Notes: generated from the letters alone by a model not told the origin. A DNA stretch of 64,000 nucleotides from Ananas comosus (GCF_001540865.1 NW_017893345.1:1-64000), one strand, 5' to 3'; positions 35,126-46,621 are shown, counted from the first letter of the stretch. A program made the numbers and translations.

Positions 35126-38100
35126 AAGAGAAAAAAAACAGAAAAGGAAAAGACAAAAAGACAAAAAAACAAGGATGATAGCCGCAGGAAAAAGCGATGA
35201 TACGAAGGAAGGAGCGCGAGACAACTTCGACGGTGGGGCTGGGATTATGCGAGAGGGAGAGATAGCAAGAGTTTAGTACGCCATAGGAGCAGTAACTGCG
35301 GTAACGACGTGTGGCAGTACAGGAGACGGCGTCGTAGTGGAGACACTAGCCATGGTATAGACTCGCTGACTCGGGCACAATGGCAAAAATCGCAGCCATT
35401 TCACACCCATTTCATCCTCTCTTCTCGATCACAGTTGTACCCTCGCGACCTCCTCCTTCTCCTCTTCCTTTTGTTTCTCTCTTTTTTAGCTTGGTTTTCC
35501 TTTTTCCTCTCTCTTTTCTTCTTATTCTTATTAAAACAGTTAAATGATTTTTAAGTCTGGAGTAGAGGTTTTATTTTTTTAATTTTTCGGATGAAACGTT
35601 TTAATATTGGAAGCATTTAAGAATGCGTTTAATCGGAAGAAAAATAATTTTAAAAAATGTGATGATATATTAAAATAAAAAAATATATTTTCTTTCGCTT
35701 GAGAAAGTTACAATATGCTGCGGCCACTACAGTAAGTCTAAGAAGCATAGAAGAAAAAAAAAAAAAAAAGTTGGATTATTTGGGAGTAAGTTATACTATT
35801 TAAAACTAAATTGTACTGTCTAAAATTAAATTATATTATTTGACATTATTTAAAATTAAGTTGTACTACAAAAAATGAAAACCATACTATTTGAAAAGTT
35901 GCACAAATAATGTCAAATAGTACAACTTGCAATTTAATATCAAACATTACAATTTTTATTTTTTATAGTACGATTTAATTTCAATCACAAAGGTGATGCT
36001 GAGTCGCTCGGATATGATACAAATCACAGGCTCAGTCGCTCGGATATGATACAAATCACAGAGGTGATGCTGCGGCAGAGGACATGACGGTGTGCAGCAG
36101 TGGCGACAATGACGAGGGTACTGCATGATTTGAGAACGATAGAGAGGGAGAGCATATTAGGGTCGGGGTGGCAGCTTCAACAGAGCGCGAGGAAGGAAGC
36201 ATAGTAGCGAAAAAGGACGCCGATAGTAGGAACAAAAAAAAGAAAAACAGAAAAGGAAAAGACAAAAAAAAAAGAAAAAATAAAAAAATATATTTTCTTT
36301 CGCTTGAGAAAGTTACAATATGCTGCGGCCACTACAGTAAGTCTAAGAAGCATAGAAGAAAAAAAAAAAAAAAGTTGGATTATTTGGGAGTAAGTTATAC
36401 TATTTAAAACTAAATTGTACTGTCTAAAATTAAATTATATTATTTGACATTATTTAAAATTAAGTTGTACTACAAAAAATGAAAACCATACTATTTGAAA
36501 AGTTGCACAAATAATGTCAAATAGTACAACTTGCAATTTAATATCAAACATTACAATTTTTATTTTTTATAGTACGATTTAATTTCAATCACAAAGGTGA
36601 TGCTGAGTCGCTCGGATATGATACAAATCACAGGCTCAGTCGCTCGGATATGATACAAATCACAGAGGTGATGCTGCGGCAGAGGACATGACGGTGTGCA
36701 GCAGTGGCGACAATGACGAGGGTACTGCATGATTTGAGAACGATAGAGAGGGAGAGCATATTAGGGTCGGGGTGGCAGCTTCAACAGAGCGCGAGGAAGG
36801 AAGCATAGTAGCGAAAAAGGACGCCGATAGTAGGAACAAAAAAACAGAAAAACAGAAAAGGAAAAGACAAAAAAAAGAGAAAAAATAAAAAAATATATTT
36901 TCTTTCGCTTGAGAAAGTTACAATATGCTGCGGCCACTACAGTAAGTCTAAGAAGCATAGAAGAAAAAAAAAAAAAAAGTTGGATTATTTGGGAGTAAGT
37001 TATACTATTTAAAACTAAATTGTACTGTCTAAAATTAAATTATATTATTTGACATTATTTAAAATTAAGTTGTACTACAAAAAATGAAAACCATACTATT
37101 TGAAAAGTTGCACAAATAATGTCAAATAGTACAACTTGCAATTTAATATCAAACATTACAATTTTTATTTTTTATAGTACGATTTAATTTCAATCACAAA
37201 GGTGATGCTGAGTCGCTCGGATATGATACAAATCACAGGCTCAGTCGCTCGGATATGATACAAATCACAGAGGTGATGCTGCGGCAGAGGACATGACGGT
37301 GTGCAGCAGTGGCGACAATGACGAGGGTACTGCATGATTTGAGAACGATAGAGAGGGAGAGCATATTAGGGTCGGGGTGGCAGCTTCAACAGAGCGCGAG
37401 GAAGGAAGCATAGTAGCGAAAAAGGACGCCGATAGTAGGAACAAAAAAACAGAAAAACAGAAAAGGAAAAGACAAAAAAAAGAGAAAAAATAAAAAAATA
37501 TATTTTCTTTCGCTTGAGAAAGTTACAATATGCTGCGGCCACTACAGTAAGTCTAAGAAGCATAGAAGAAAAAAAAAAAAAAAGTTGGATTATTTGGGAG
37601 TAAGTTATACTATTTAAAACTAAATTGTACTGTCTAAAATTAAATTATATTATTTGACATTATTTAAAATTAAGTTGTACTACAAAAAATGAAAACCATA
37701 CTATTTGAAAAGTTGCACAAATAATGTCAAATAGTACAACTTGCAATTTAATATCAAACATTACAATTTTTATTTTTTATAGTACGATTTAATTTCAATC
37801 ACAAAGGTGATGCTGAGTCGCTCGGATATGATACAAATCACAGGCTCAGTCGCTCGGATATGATACAAATCACAGAGGTGATGCTGCGGCAGAGGACATG
37901 ACGGTGTGCAGCAGTGGCGACAATGACGAGGGTACTGCATGATTTGAGAACGATAGAGAGGGAGAGCATATTAGGGTCGGGGTGGCAGCTTCAACAGAGC
38001 GCGAGGAAGGAAGCATAGTAGCGAAAAAGGACGCCGATAGTAGGAACAAAAAAACAGAAAAACAGAAAAGGAAAAGACAAAAAAAAGAGAAAAAATAAAA

Positions 38101-38205
38101 AAATATATTTTCTTTCGCTTGAGAAAGTTACAATATGCTGCGGCCACTACAGTAAGTCTAAGAAGCATAGAAGAAAAAAAAAAAAAAAGTTGGATTATTT
38201 GGGAG
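35126..38205. repeat. Foreign block between two Ns with a 605-bp tandem repeat
   Basis: Bounded by single Ns at 35125 and 38206. From about 35683 the same 605-bp unit repeats with near identity: GAGAAAGTTACAATATGCTG occurs at 35701, 36306, 36911, 37516 and 38121, each exactly 605 apart. Each unit contains a direct repeat (CTCRGTCGCTCGGATATGATAC twice), an A-rich tract, and an inverted pair of about 29-bp arms (35852-35880 and 35952-35980) like a small MITE. The repeated 65-codon minus frame (36761, 37366, 37971) is A-tract read-through, not a gene. 35126-35680 is a CT-rich flank without recognisable content. The block replaces the Sirevirus leader and gag start, so it is either a real insertion or gap-filling material. 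Confidence 0.75.
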
Positions 38206-38206
38206 N

Positions 38207-38966
38207 ACTTAGAATACCATAAGCAATGAGGGTTCACCTTCTAATCAAACATCTACTCGATTCTCGAAGAATATCTCGAGTTAAAATTGAAGAATCAAGT
38301 CGATCGTTGATTATATGAAACTTGTTATATGAATAAAATCATAAGAATGTGAAAACAAGTTTCTAGGGTTTTAGAACAGTAGAAATTCAAAGCCTTAACC
38401 CATATGATGACCCCCATGGCTTATTTATAGGTTTAGAAGACTTAGAAGTAGACTAGGATTGCAAAAAGTCTATTTTAAAAACTGGTGTCGTCCTCAGGGA
38501 CCGGTCCTCTCGAGGAGACCGGTCTTTGGGAGACCGGTCCCTCGAGTGAGAGACCGGTCCTTCGCTGCGTGACAGAAAACACAACGTTCGGGAACCGGTC
38601 TCTCATGCCAGAGACCGGTCCCTCGCTGCGTGACAGAAAATCCCATGTTAGGGAACCGGTCTCTCTTTCCAGAGACCGGTTGCCTCAACATCCCACGCAG
38701 GAAGGACCCTCGGGGACTGGTCTCTCAACTCTGGGACCGGTCCCAGAACACTGAAAAGTTCAGTTTAAGTGTTTAATCTAAGTCTTCTGAACTTATTGTA
38801 ATTAGATAAATTCACCACAAATGATCTATTCTTCATACGTGAGGTGCCAAGCTTTCCAAATGAGTCTTTGCTCTTCAAATTGAATCTTCTCTTCAAACTA
38901 CCACAATCAACTCTTCAAGACTCCATTCGACTTTACGAAATCCGCCAACCTAGAAAATCCTTAACA
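38207..38966 (-). repeat. 5' LTR of the minus-strand Sirevirus, partial
   Basis: It matches 26786-27548 of the 3' LTR at roughly 97-98% by hand. The R/U5 end is lost at the N (38206). It ends CCTTAACA (TGTTAAGG on the minus strand) at 38966, followed by the ATATT duplication. Confidence 0.85.
38497..38746 (-). promoter_or_regulatory. ACCGGT palindrome cluster in Sirevirus 5' LTR U3
   Basis: Same cluster as at 27075, with eight intact ACCGGT cores. It includes a perfect 16-bp palindrome CTGGGACCGGTCCCAG at 38731-38746. The homologous position in the 3' LTR has decayed to CAGT, consistent with methyl-C loss. A TATA box (RC) lies about 70 bp downstream at 38424-38431. Confidence 0.7.
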
Positions 38967-38971
38967 ATATT

Positions 38972-39470
38972 TTATTAGAAAATATCTACAATATCCTATA
39001 TTATTTTTTTCATATGCATTAAATATTTTTATATATTTTTTAATTTCTAAAAAATCTAAGATTTAAGTAAGTGTTTTAAACTAAAAGCATCAAAATTTAA
39101 TTGACATTTATTTCAAAATTTAAAATTTAATTTTGATCCATTATATAATTAAAATTTTTTAATTATTAATTCAATTTTGATATCAAAAATAAAAAATTTA
39201 ATTTAATTAATGATTTAAACTCAAATTTAAATTTTAATATAAAATAGATGGATAAAAGTGCTATTTTTATACAGATTGATCATAACCGTTCATTTTTATT
39301 TCAAATATTTTTAACCGATTGATCATAACTATTCCTAGAATTGAATTTATATATGGGTATAAATATTTTTTTTTAATAAATTGATCATTACCGTTCGTTC
39401 TTATTTGAGATAATTTTTTACAAATTGATCATAAATTTGTACATCATATTAATTCAGAAATATGATTTAC
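38972..39470. other. AT-rich Helitron-like flank, no gene seen
   Basis: Very AT-rich. 39255-39430 holds the reverse complement of the GGTTATGATCAATTTGTTAAA repeats of 25630-26030. It appears to be the continuation of the host sequence split by the Sirevirus at 26339/38967, and is cut again at 39470 by the family C element. Confidence 0.5.
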
Positions 39471-41030
39471 TATAGTACCATTGGTTTGAGTTGGTGAGGG
39501 GTAGGGAGATAATTTTGGTTGGTGGTTATCCACCCCACCTACCCCCCCTATATAGTATGCACTTGAGAGATTAATTATCTCATATTTCTCTTTCTCTCTA
39601 ATTTAAGCGTAGCTTGGTGGAAGCCGTGGCTCGAGTTCGGAAAATTTTCGACGTCGATTCGGAGGGCCGTTTGAGTGTGCGTGCATCGCGGTTGCGTCGT
39701 TGGAGGCCGGGCGAGCGCGTGATTTCCTCTCCTTTCGACTTCTCGCCGTAGTTGGACGAGCTTTTCGAGGTGGATTAATATTATGCTAACCGGATTCTAC
39801 GGATTTCCTCCTAATTCTATGTGTTGACAGCATGTGTTTTTAGCTTCGTTTAGCATGTTGATTAGCTTGATTATTGGTTTTGCATGCTTTTGAACCTGAA
39901 TTGGAGCTTAGAATATTAGCTAAAGTATGCATGTTGGACTTGGATTTGACTTAGGAGGAAACTAACGATTCTACACCGTCATTTGTTCAAACTACCAGAT
40001 TTAGCTCTAGAAACTGTAGTTTGTTTGTATTGCCGCAGTTTGTGGGTAGTGAATACCCAGAATAGTGTAAAATATATTTACGCTCATGCTGAGATGCCGA
40101 GTGTATTTTTACAGCAGTGTTTAGACTGTTCCGGATTGTCGGGTGCCGTTGAGGTTGACGGTGGACCCAGATTGCTGTTTTTGAATCAGATTGTGCCGAG
40201 AGCACGTGAGTTTAGTTGTTAGACCCTGTTTACTTGACTATAGCCTGTGAGAGCCTGATTGAGCTCGACAGAGACACGCTTGCATACTCGATTGGGTAGC
40301 ACCCATGAGTGCCACTCTAGAGTCGAGCTTTGTACTTTTGCGTTGGTGTCGTTTTGTCCTGGTTAGACTTGCTCTCCACTGACGACCTTGTTTGGTGGCT
40401 GTTAGTGTAGCTTCGACATGCGGGACGGGTGTGTTCACAGTCCCTAGTGAGATTGGGTCAGGATTTACTTTTTCTACAGATAGTTAGTGCTGGATTGAGA
40501 TAGTATAGGTGCATATAGCTATAGATTTATTCCAGCTCTCTTTACTATCCTTGCTTGCATCTGTGGACTTAGTGGGTGAGCCGTTGAGGTCAGTAGCGGT
40601 ACCGACTGAGGACTACTTCTTTTTGCAGTAGTTCTCACGCCCAGTTGTTGGAATCTTTTGCAGAGCCTTCTTCTTCGGCTGCTGCTGCTACTGAGTCTTA
40701 TCGTGGAAAGTGCGTTGCGAGTTAGAGCCTTTCCTGACGAGTTGCTGAACTAGAGGAGTACCAGCTACAGGTAGTTGTAGTTTTTGAGTTCTTATACATA
40801 CTTTTGTTGTATCTCGCTGGGCTAGTATCTTGTACACTTGGATTTGATATATGTATAGTGAACTTCTGTTTTTTATTTTTATTTTTTCATTTCTTCTAGT
40901 AGCTCTATACTACTGGTTGTAGTATTGTGTGATTACAGGTACAGCTATGGCTTCGTATATAGAGAAAATTCTTTTATATACGGCGGATTTGTCGGCGCGT
41001 CCGGAAAAACGAGTAATCCGGAGCGTGACA
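39471..41030 (+). repeat. 5' LTR of family C
   Basis: 1560 bp, starting TATAGTACC (TGTAGTACC in the 3' copy, so the first G has changed) and ending GGAGCGTGACA. It matches 46134-46207 plus 51418-52277. A TATATAGTATGCACTTGAGAG block (39549) probably marks the promoter. The short ORFs at 39983-40222 and 40925-41134 lie in the LTR and are not genes. Confidence 0.85.
40612..40632 (+). other. LTR hairpin with acceptor-like tail (family C)
   Basis: ACTACT (40612-40617) pairs with AGTAGT (40627-40632), followed by TCTCACGCCC and, at 40660, TTTTGCAG. Same place and flanks as in families A and B, different stem. Confidence 0.55.
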
Positions 41031-41038
41031 GATTAAGT

Positions 41039-41050
41039 TGGTATCAGAGC
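41039..41050 (+). other. Primer binding site (initiator-Met tRNA)
   Basis: TGGTATCAGAGC, complementary to the 3' end of plant initiator-methionine tRNA, eight bases after the LTR end. It is the start point for minus-strand DNA. Confidence 0.9.
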
Positions 41051-41335
41051 TTAGTATTATGTCGTTGGGACCTAGGAACCCTAAGTTTGGCAAACCTTAG
41101 GAGGGCAAGACGCGAGAGGCGTGATTTATCGTGAAAATCAATGATTAAATAGTTCTAACTCCTCCTATAGTGGAGTGAGTGATTGAAGGAGTGCCTGTTT
41201 CGGTCCAGAAAAATTATGTTGGCTGCAGACGACATAATTTTGAGGAGAAACAGAGGCCGCCTTCTAGACTTTCGCTTGATTGGGTCGAGAGTGTTTTTGT
41301 TTTGTATCTGACCCTTATTTCCTTTCTTTGCAGCT

Positions 41336-42640
41336 ATGTATCAAAATCGAGGCCGACCGTCGACGCGGGATCGTGCCGCACCTCCTGTGATGCCTGAGCA
41401 GGCAGAGCCGAGTGCACGACCAGAGGCGAGCGCACTCCCTGATCTGAGGGAGCAGTTGGCTGCCTTGACCTAGTTGACGAGGCAGCAGGGGGCATTGTTA
41501 CAGAGGATGTGTGAGAGATTAGCTCCCCCGCAGAGCACAGCACCAGAGAAGCCAGTTCTACCCCCGACTACTCCAGTGGCAACACCAGCTACAGCAGTAC
41601 CCCCACCAGCGGCAGTTCCCCTAGTGCCAGTTGCAGCTTTTGGTGAGGCACCGCAGCTGACTGAGGCTGAGCAGAAGCGGATGGCTGAGTGACTTGCTCG
41701 CTTCCGTCGTTTCGATCCACCGACCTACGATGGTAGTTGCACTGAGGCTTAGGTTGTCGAGGGCTGGATCAGTGCGATGGAGAAGCTGTTTGAGGATCTG
41801 TTCATTCCTGAGTGGGAGCAGGTACACCTGGGAGTTCATTGTTTGGCTGGTGACGCCCATGCTTGGTGGAAGATGGTGAAGCGAGACTACAGTTTGGTGG
41901 CGTCGCAGATGCGATGGGATGAGTTCTGTGGCATGCTGTATAGGATGTATTTTCCCAACAGTGTAAAGCAGAATATAGAGGAGGATCTAAGGAGGCTTCA
42001 GCGAGGGGATCGACCAGTTAAGGAGTATATCCGTGAGTTTACTCGACTCCTGAACTGTGTTCCATTTGTGGCCAGGGATGAGGCGCACAGGGTTTATCTT
42101 TTTGAACAAGGATTGAGGCAAGAGATTTTCTGGTTAGTTCAAGCGCAGAGGTTGAGGACCTTGGACGCGTCTATGGAGCAGGCTTTTTGGGTGGAGAGAG
42201 GTGACGCTTCGATCCGTGAGCAGACTCAGTTACAGGGACAGAGTCAGGATAGGAAGCGCCCGGCAGCAGACGACGGGGGACAGTTGAGAAGCAGGCGTCC
42301 GCCCAGACCTCCGCGATCACGCTCTTAGGGTCGTGGCTCTTCGGGGCGTCAGCATTCTGGGGGACCTCGTCAGCAGAGGCAGTCGCAGGGGTCGCCGCAG
42401 TGTGTGATTTGTGGAGGACCACACTGGCCTCGACAATATGAGCAGCGAGAAGGCCGATGCTATGGATGTGGACAGCCAGGGCATATGAGGGCAGCCTGTC
42501 CCCGAGCAGCATCACCAGCACCATTGTCAGCATCAGCACAGCCGGTACCTCAGCAGTCTTACGGGGCACCGCCGAGTTACCGCCAGGAGGACAGAGCGTC
42601 TGTGTCGCGTAAGGGTGAGCGGCGACAGGGGGCTCCGAGT
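41336..42640 (+). pseudogene. Gypsy gag (family C)
   Basis: Starts at ATG 41336 (MYQNRGRPSTRDRAAPP). In-frame stops are at 41471, 41690, 41750 and 42326; phase is otherwise kept into pol. It has a Pro-rich N-terminal part, then the retrotransposon gag domain: WISAMEKLFEDL, CLAGDAHAWWKM, WDEFCGMLYRMYFP and EYIREFTRLLNCVPFV (about 41760-42100). A zinc knuckle CYGCGQPGHMRAAC (CX2CX4HX4C) follows at about 42458-42499. Family role: capsid formation and RNA packaging. The stops are TAG/TGA where related Gags have Gln or Trp, as expected from C-to-T decay. Confidence 0.85.
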
Positions 42641-43108
42641 GGTAAAGTCTACGCAGCTCAGGTGGAGGACTCTACATCAGCCGATCGAGTGGTGGCAGGT
42701 ATCATTTTGATTTTTGGCATTAGAGCTCGTACTTTTTTCGATACCGGTGAATTGCATTCTTTTGTTAGCCTAGCATTTGCATTGTTACATGGTCTAGAGG
42801 TAGGGCCATCATTGCATACACGAGAGGTGCAGGTTCCCTACTATACTTTGTAGGTGGTGGATTGTTGTTGGTCGTGTCCAGTGCAGTTAGATTCGTGGAT
42901 CATGCCCGCAGACCTGTTGGTGTTAGGGCAGCTGCAGGACTTTAACGTGGTGCTCGACATGGATTGGTTGGCGCGGTACTATGCTATTATTGATTGTGGA
43001 GCAAGGATCGTGACGTTCCGCAAGCCAGGCCAGGAGAAGTTCACTTTTAGAGGCTGCAAGAGTACGTTGTTTGCTACTTAGATTTCGTCGTCGACGGCTC
43101 GACAGCTG
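42641..43108 (+). pseudogene. Gypsy aspartic protease (family C)
   Basis: The same frame continues with KVYAAQVEDSTSADRVVAGI and the active-site motif FFDTGELHSFVS, where DTGA.HSF is usual (Ala to Glu and a change at the next position). LLVLGQLQDFNVVLDMDWL is the conserved second half. Stops at 42851 (TAG) and 43079 (TAG). It would process the polyprotein; the active-site change and stops make it non-functional. Confidence 0.8.
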
Positions 43109-44100
43109 ATGAGTAGAGGATGTGTTGCTTTTCTAGCGACGGTTGTAGAGGTTCCTACGGCGGTGCCGGGACTCAAGGATATTCCTATAATCCGAGAGTT
43201 TTCGGATGTTTTCCCCCCGGAGTTGACGACGATGCCACCGGATAGAGAGATTGAGTTTGTGATTGATGTAGTTCCTGGAACTGCACCAATCTCGAAGGCA
43301 CCCTACCGGATGGCACCGGCAGAGCTGAGAGAGCTGAAGGCGCAGCTTCAGGATCTGATGAATAAGGGGTATGTGAGACCCAGTGTATCGCTTTGGGGAG
43401 CGCTTGTGTTATTCGTGAAGAAGAAGGATGGTTCACTTAGGTTGTGTGTGGATTATCGGGAGTTGAATAAAGTGACTATCAAGAACAAGTATTCTTTGCT
43501 GCGCATTGATGATCTGTTTGATCAGCTGCAAGGATCTTATATCTTTTCGAAGATTGATCTCCAGTCAGGTTACCACCAGTTGAGGGTGAGGGCCGAGGAT
43601 GTTCCCAAGACGGCTTTTCGGACTCGGTACGGGCATTATGAGTTTACTGTGATGCCTTTTGGATTGACGAATGCCCCTGCCGCATTTATGGATTTGATGA
43701 ACAGAGTGTTCAAGCCGTTCTTGGATAGATTTGTGGTTATATTCATTGATGATATCTTGATATACTCCCGGAGTGATGTCGAGCATGAGGAGCACTTAAG
43801 GATTGTGCTGCAACTTCTGAGGGAGAAGAAGTTGTATGCTAAGTTGACGAAGCGCGAGTTCTGGCTGCGAGAGGTTGCTTTCTTGGGCCATGTGATTTCT
43901 GTAGTTAGAGTAGTAGTGGACCCAAAGAAGATTGATGCTATTAAAGATTGGCCCAGACCGACGACGGTGACTGAGGTGAGGAGTTTCCTGGGACTGGCAG
44001 GATACTACCGTCGGTTTGTGGAAGGCTTTGCGAAGCTTTCCACACCCCTCACTCGATTGACTCGAAAGGGGATTAGATTCATCTGATGTGAGGATTGTTA
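43109..44100 (+). pseudogene. Gypsy reverse transcriptase (family C)
   Basis: Open for 325 codons. RT motifs in order: [76 protein letters not shown], and the catalytic FIDDILIYS at about 43740-43768. Then AFLGHVIS and the thumb/connection region [18 protein letters not shown]. It ends at TGA 44084 and TAG 44098. Catalytic aspartates are present, and this is the best preserved part of the element. Confidence 0.9.
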
Positions 44101-44826
44101 GAGGAGCTTCGATGAGTTGAGACAGAGGTTGATGTCAGCTCCTATCCTTGCCCTTTCAGTGATGGGAGAAGGATTTGTGATTTACAGTGATGCATCACAT
44201 AGTGGTTTGGGCTGTGTGCTGATGCTGAATGGTAGGGTAATTGCTTATACTTTCAGGCAATTGAAGGATTACGAGAAAATTATCCTACGCATGACTTGGA
44301 GCTTGTCGCGGTGGTCTTTGCTTTGAAGTTGTGGCAGCATTACCTATATGGCGAGCACTGTGAGGTTTTCACTTATCATAAAAGTCTCAAGTATCTGTTC
44401 ACCCAAAAAGAGTTGAACCTGAGGCAACGCCGGTGGTTGGAGTTGTTGAAGGACTATGATATTAGTATTCAGTATCACCCCGGCAAGGCGAATGTGGTGG
44501 CAGATGCATTGAGCAGGAAGGCAGTGCAAAGCTGGAGCATGTCGATTACTCCGCAGAGGCCGTTAATTGAGGAGCTACAGCGGTTGAGACTCGAGATAGT
44601 GTCCCCTGGGTCTACTTCAAGACTGATGTCTATGGTCTTGCAGCCCACTCTGTTGGATAGGATCAGGGAGAAACAGAGTGGAGGCTCTCACTTGTTGAGG
44701 ATTCGAGAGCAGTTGGAGAGGGGACAGGCAGAGGCTTTTTCTGTGGATAGTTCAGGAGTACTGCGGTACAGGGACCGACTGTGTGTGCCTATGGATTCAG
44801 GGATCCGAGAGGAGATTTTGAGATAG
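44101..44826 (+). pseudogene. Gypsy RNase H and linker (family C), frameshifted
   Basis: Starts in the RT frame with VIYSDASHSGLGCVLM and breaks near 44275-44280, where one A appears lost from an A run (DYEK then a shifted frame). The second frame continues [19 protein letters not shown], then [10 protein letters not shown] (DHKSL is usual), and [16 protein letters not shown]. It ends in the linker to integrase at TAG 44824. The His/Asp changes add to the frameshift as loss-of-function marks. Confidence 0.85.
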
Positions 44827-46086
44827 GCTCATTACTCACCTTATACGGTTCACCCCGGTGGAACCAAGATGTATAAGGACTTGAAGGCACACTTCTGGTG
44901 GAATGGAATGAAGAGAGACATTGGCAGATTTGTGGCTCAGTGTTTGACTTGCCAACAGGTAAAGGCAGAGCATCAGGTACCTGCTGGCAAGCTTCAGAGT
45001 CTGCCAGTGCCCGAGTGGAAATGGGAGCAGATCACGATGGACTTTGTCGTGGGGTTGCCTAGAGCACAGGGTGGTTTCGATGCGATTTGGGTGATTGTGG
45101 ACAGACTGACTAAGTCTACTCACTTCTTATTGGTACAGACCACCTAGTCCAGGGAGAGACTCGCGCAGCCATATCTGGACGAGATTGTTAGGCTGCATGG
45201 TATGCCGATTTCGATCGTATCAGACAGGGACCCGAGATTTGTGTCGCACTTTTGGAGGAGTCTTCAGACAGCCTTGGGTACACAGTTGCATTTCAGCACA
45301 GCGTTTCACCCACAGATAGATGGTCAGTCAGAGAGAACCATTCAGACTCTGGAGGACATGCTGAGAGCATGCGTCCTGGACTTTGGAGGAAGGTGGCATC
45401 GACATTTGAGACTGGCTGAATTTGCGTACAACAACAGCTATCAAACGAGCATTCAGATGGCTCCGTTTGAGGCGTTGTATGGACGCAGGTGTCGATCCCC
45501 TTTGCATTGGAGTGATGTGGGTGAAAGGAAAACTCTAGGGCCTGATATTTTGGTAGAGGCTGAAGAAAAGATTAGAGCTGTACGGCGACATCTTTTGACA
45601 GCCAAGAGTCGACAGAGGAGCTGCGCCGATACCAGGAGACGAGACTTGGAGTTCCAGGTAGGAGATCATGTGTTTCTGAAAGTCTCGTCGTCCCGAAGAA
45701 TTCGCAGATTCAGAGTGCGTAGAAAGCTCAGTCCACGCGTTGTAGGCCCTTTTGAGGTATTGGAGTGAGTTGGACCAGTTGCCTACAGGATTGCTCTACC
45801 CCCATTACTGGCCAGTATTCATGATGTTTTTCACGTCTCGGCATTGAGGAGGTACGTGTTTGGCCCCTCGCACGTGATCGACTTCACTCCGTTGGAGCTT
45901 AGCGAGGACTTGCGATATGAGGAAAGATCGGTACGAATTCTGGCTCGTGAAACGAAGGAATTGCGCAACCGGGTCATTCCTTATGTAAAAGTACAGTGGA
46001 GTCATCACGAGGAGCGGGAGGCTACCTGGGAGCCAGAGATAGTGATGCGGGAGTCCTATCTCTACTTGTTCGAGGCTCAGGTTTGA
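44827..46086 (+). pseudogene. Gypsy integrase with chromo-like C-terminus (family C)
   Basis: Same frame as the second RNase H piece. The HHCC zinc finger runs from HYSPYTVH to CLTCQQVK. The DDE core is ITMDFVVGLP, SDRDPRF and GQSERTIQ. The GPY-type module is PRVVGPFEVLE. The C-terminus has YVKVQWSHHEEREATWEPE, which resembles a chromodomain. Stops at 45145 (TAG) and 45766 (TGA); the last stop at 46084-46086 is the natural end. In chromoviruses the chromodomain directs insertion into particular chromatin, which fits the repeat-rich setting; that is inferred from family knowledge. Confidence 0.85.
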
Positions 46087-46122
46087 GGTATGTTTTAAGT
46101 TTCGAGGACGAAACTTTTTGTA

Positions 46123-46133
46123 GTGGAGGAGGA
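46123..46133 (+). other. Polypurine tract of family C
   Basis: GTGGAGGAGGA directly before the 3' LTR (TGTAGTACC at 46134). Upstream is TTCGAGGACGAAACTTTT, a block shared with family A interiors (13883 and 55312). Confidence 0.75.
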
Positions 46134-46207
46134 TGTAGTACCCTTAGTTTGAGTTGGTGAGAGGTAGGGAGGTAATTTTGGTTAGTGGTTATCCACCCCA
46201 CCTACTC
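46134..46207 (+). repeat. 3' LTR of family C, first piece
   Basis: Matches the first 74 bp of the 5' LTR. It stops at TACTC (46203-46207), the duplicated target of the family B1 solo LTR. Confidence 0.85.
46203..46207. repeat. Target-site duplication of solo LTR B1 (TACTC)
   Basis: TACTC at 46203-46207 and at 51413-51417, exactly outside TG (46208) and CA (51412). Confidence 0.85.
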
Positions 46208-46403
46208 TGTAACACACTGGACCCTTGCAAATTGCGAGGTTCAAGTGTTTGATCAGTGTTTCGAGTTTTTCCAGATATTCTGAAGGGTCGTTGACAGTGT
46301 TCCGACCTATGGCTCGTATCTCGAGAATTGAAGCTTTTAAAGTAGCGCTAAGGTCACCAAAGTGGAGGATTTAGACTGCTCTCGGGTTGCATTTTGCTCG
46401 ACT

Positions 46404-46621
46404 GTGTACCGGTACACCTTGATGGTTGTATCGGAACAGAATTTGTACCGGTACGCCTTGATGGTTGTACCGATACAAATTGGATTTTCTACCAACCCGA
46501 GTCTCGGGTTCGCGCGTGCACTGGGTTTGTACCGCTACACTTTCCCGTGTACCAGTACACTTGGCAGTGAGGGCTGTTTTTTGTTGGAGGGTGCAATTAC
46601 AATTGTTGCAACCTATTTATA
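46404..46621 (+). promoter_or_regulatory. ACCGGT palindrome cluster plus TATA box in LTR B1
   Basis: GTGTACCGGTACAC at 46404-46417, TTGTACCGGTACGC at 46444, then decayed copies with CCGATAC (46466), CCGCTAC (about 46528) and CCAGTAC (46547-46560). TATTTATA lies at 46614-46621, 53 bp after the last one. Decay at the central CG fits methyl-C loss. Confidence 0.6.

Larger units (their letters stand above)
26340..38966 (-). mobile_element. Sirevirus-type Ty1/copia retrotransposon, nearly complete
   Basis: Read on the minus strand it runs 5' LTR (38966 down to 38207), missing leader, gag, protease, integrase, RT, RNase H, spacer, env-position ORF, purine tracts and 3' LTR (27548 down to 26340). 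It is bounded by TG/CA and a 5-bp ATATT duplication. Integrase before RT fixes Ty1/copia. The long coiled-coil gag, the WYLDSGCSRHMTGD protease start, the extra ORF downstream of pol, repeated purine tracts and CTTTCA LTR end fit Sireviruses. By hand the two LTRs differ at roughly 2-3% of shared positions, so the insertion is fairly young. The segment 35126-38205, between single Ns, is foreign to the element. Confidence 0.85.

Noticed and set aside
35126..35224. Hydrophobic N-terminus of the copia gag (signal-like)
   Set aside because: It comes from the block behind the N at 35125, not from the element; the true gag N-terminus is missing.
36761..38237. Identical 65-codon ORFs rich in Phe, three times
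   Set aside because: They are read from the A-rich tract of the 605-bp repeat; no start context or homologue.
40925..41397. Small plus-strand ORFs before the family C gag
   Set aside because: They overlap the LTR end, primer site and leader; gag itself starts at 41336 with typical sequence.
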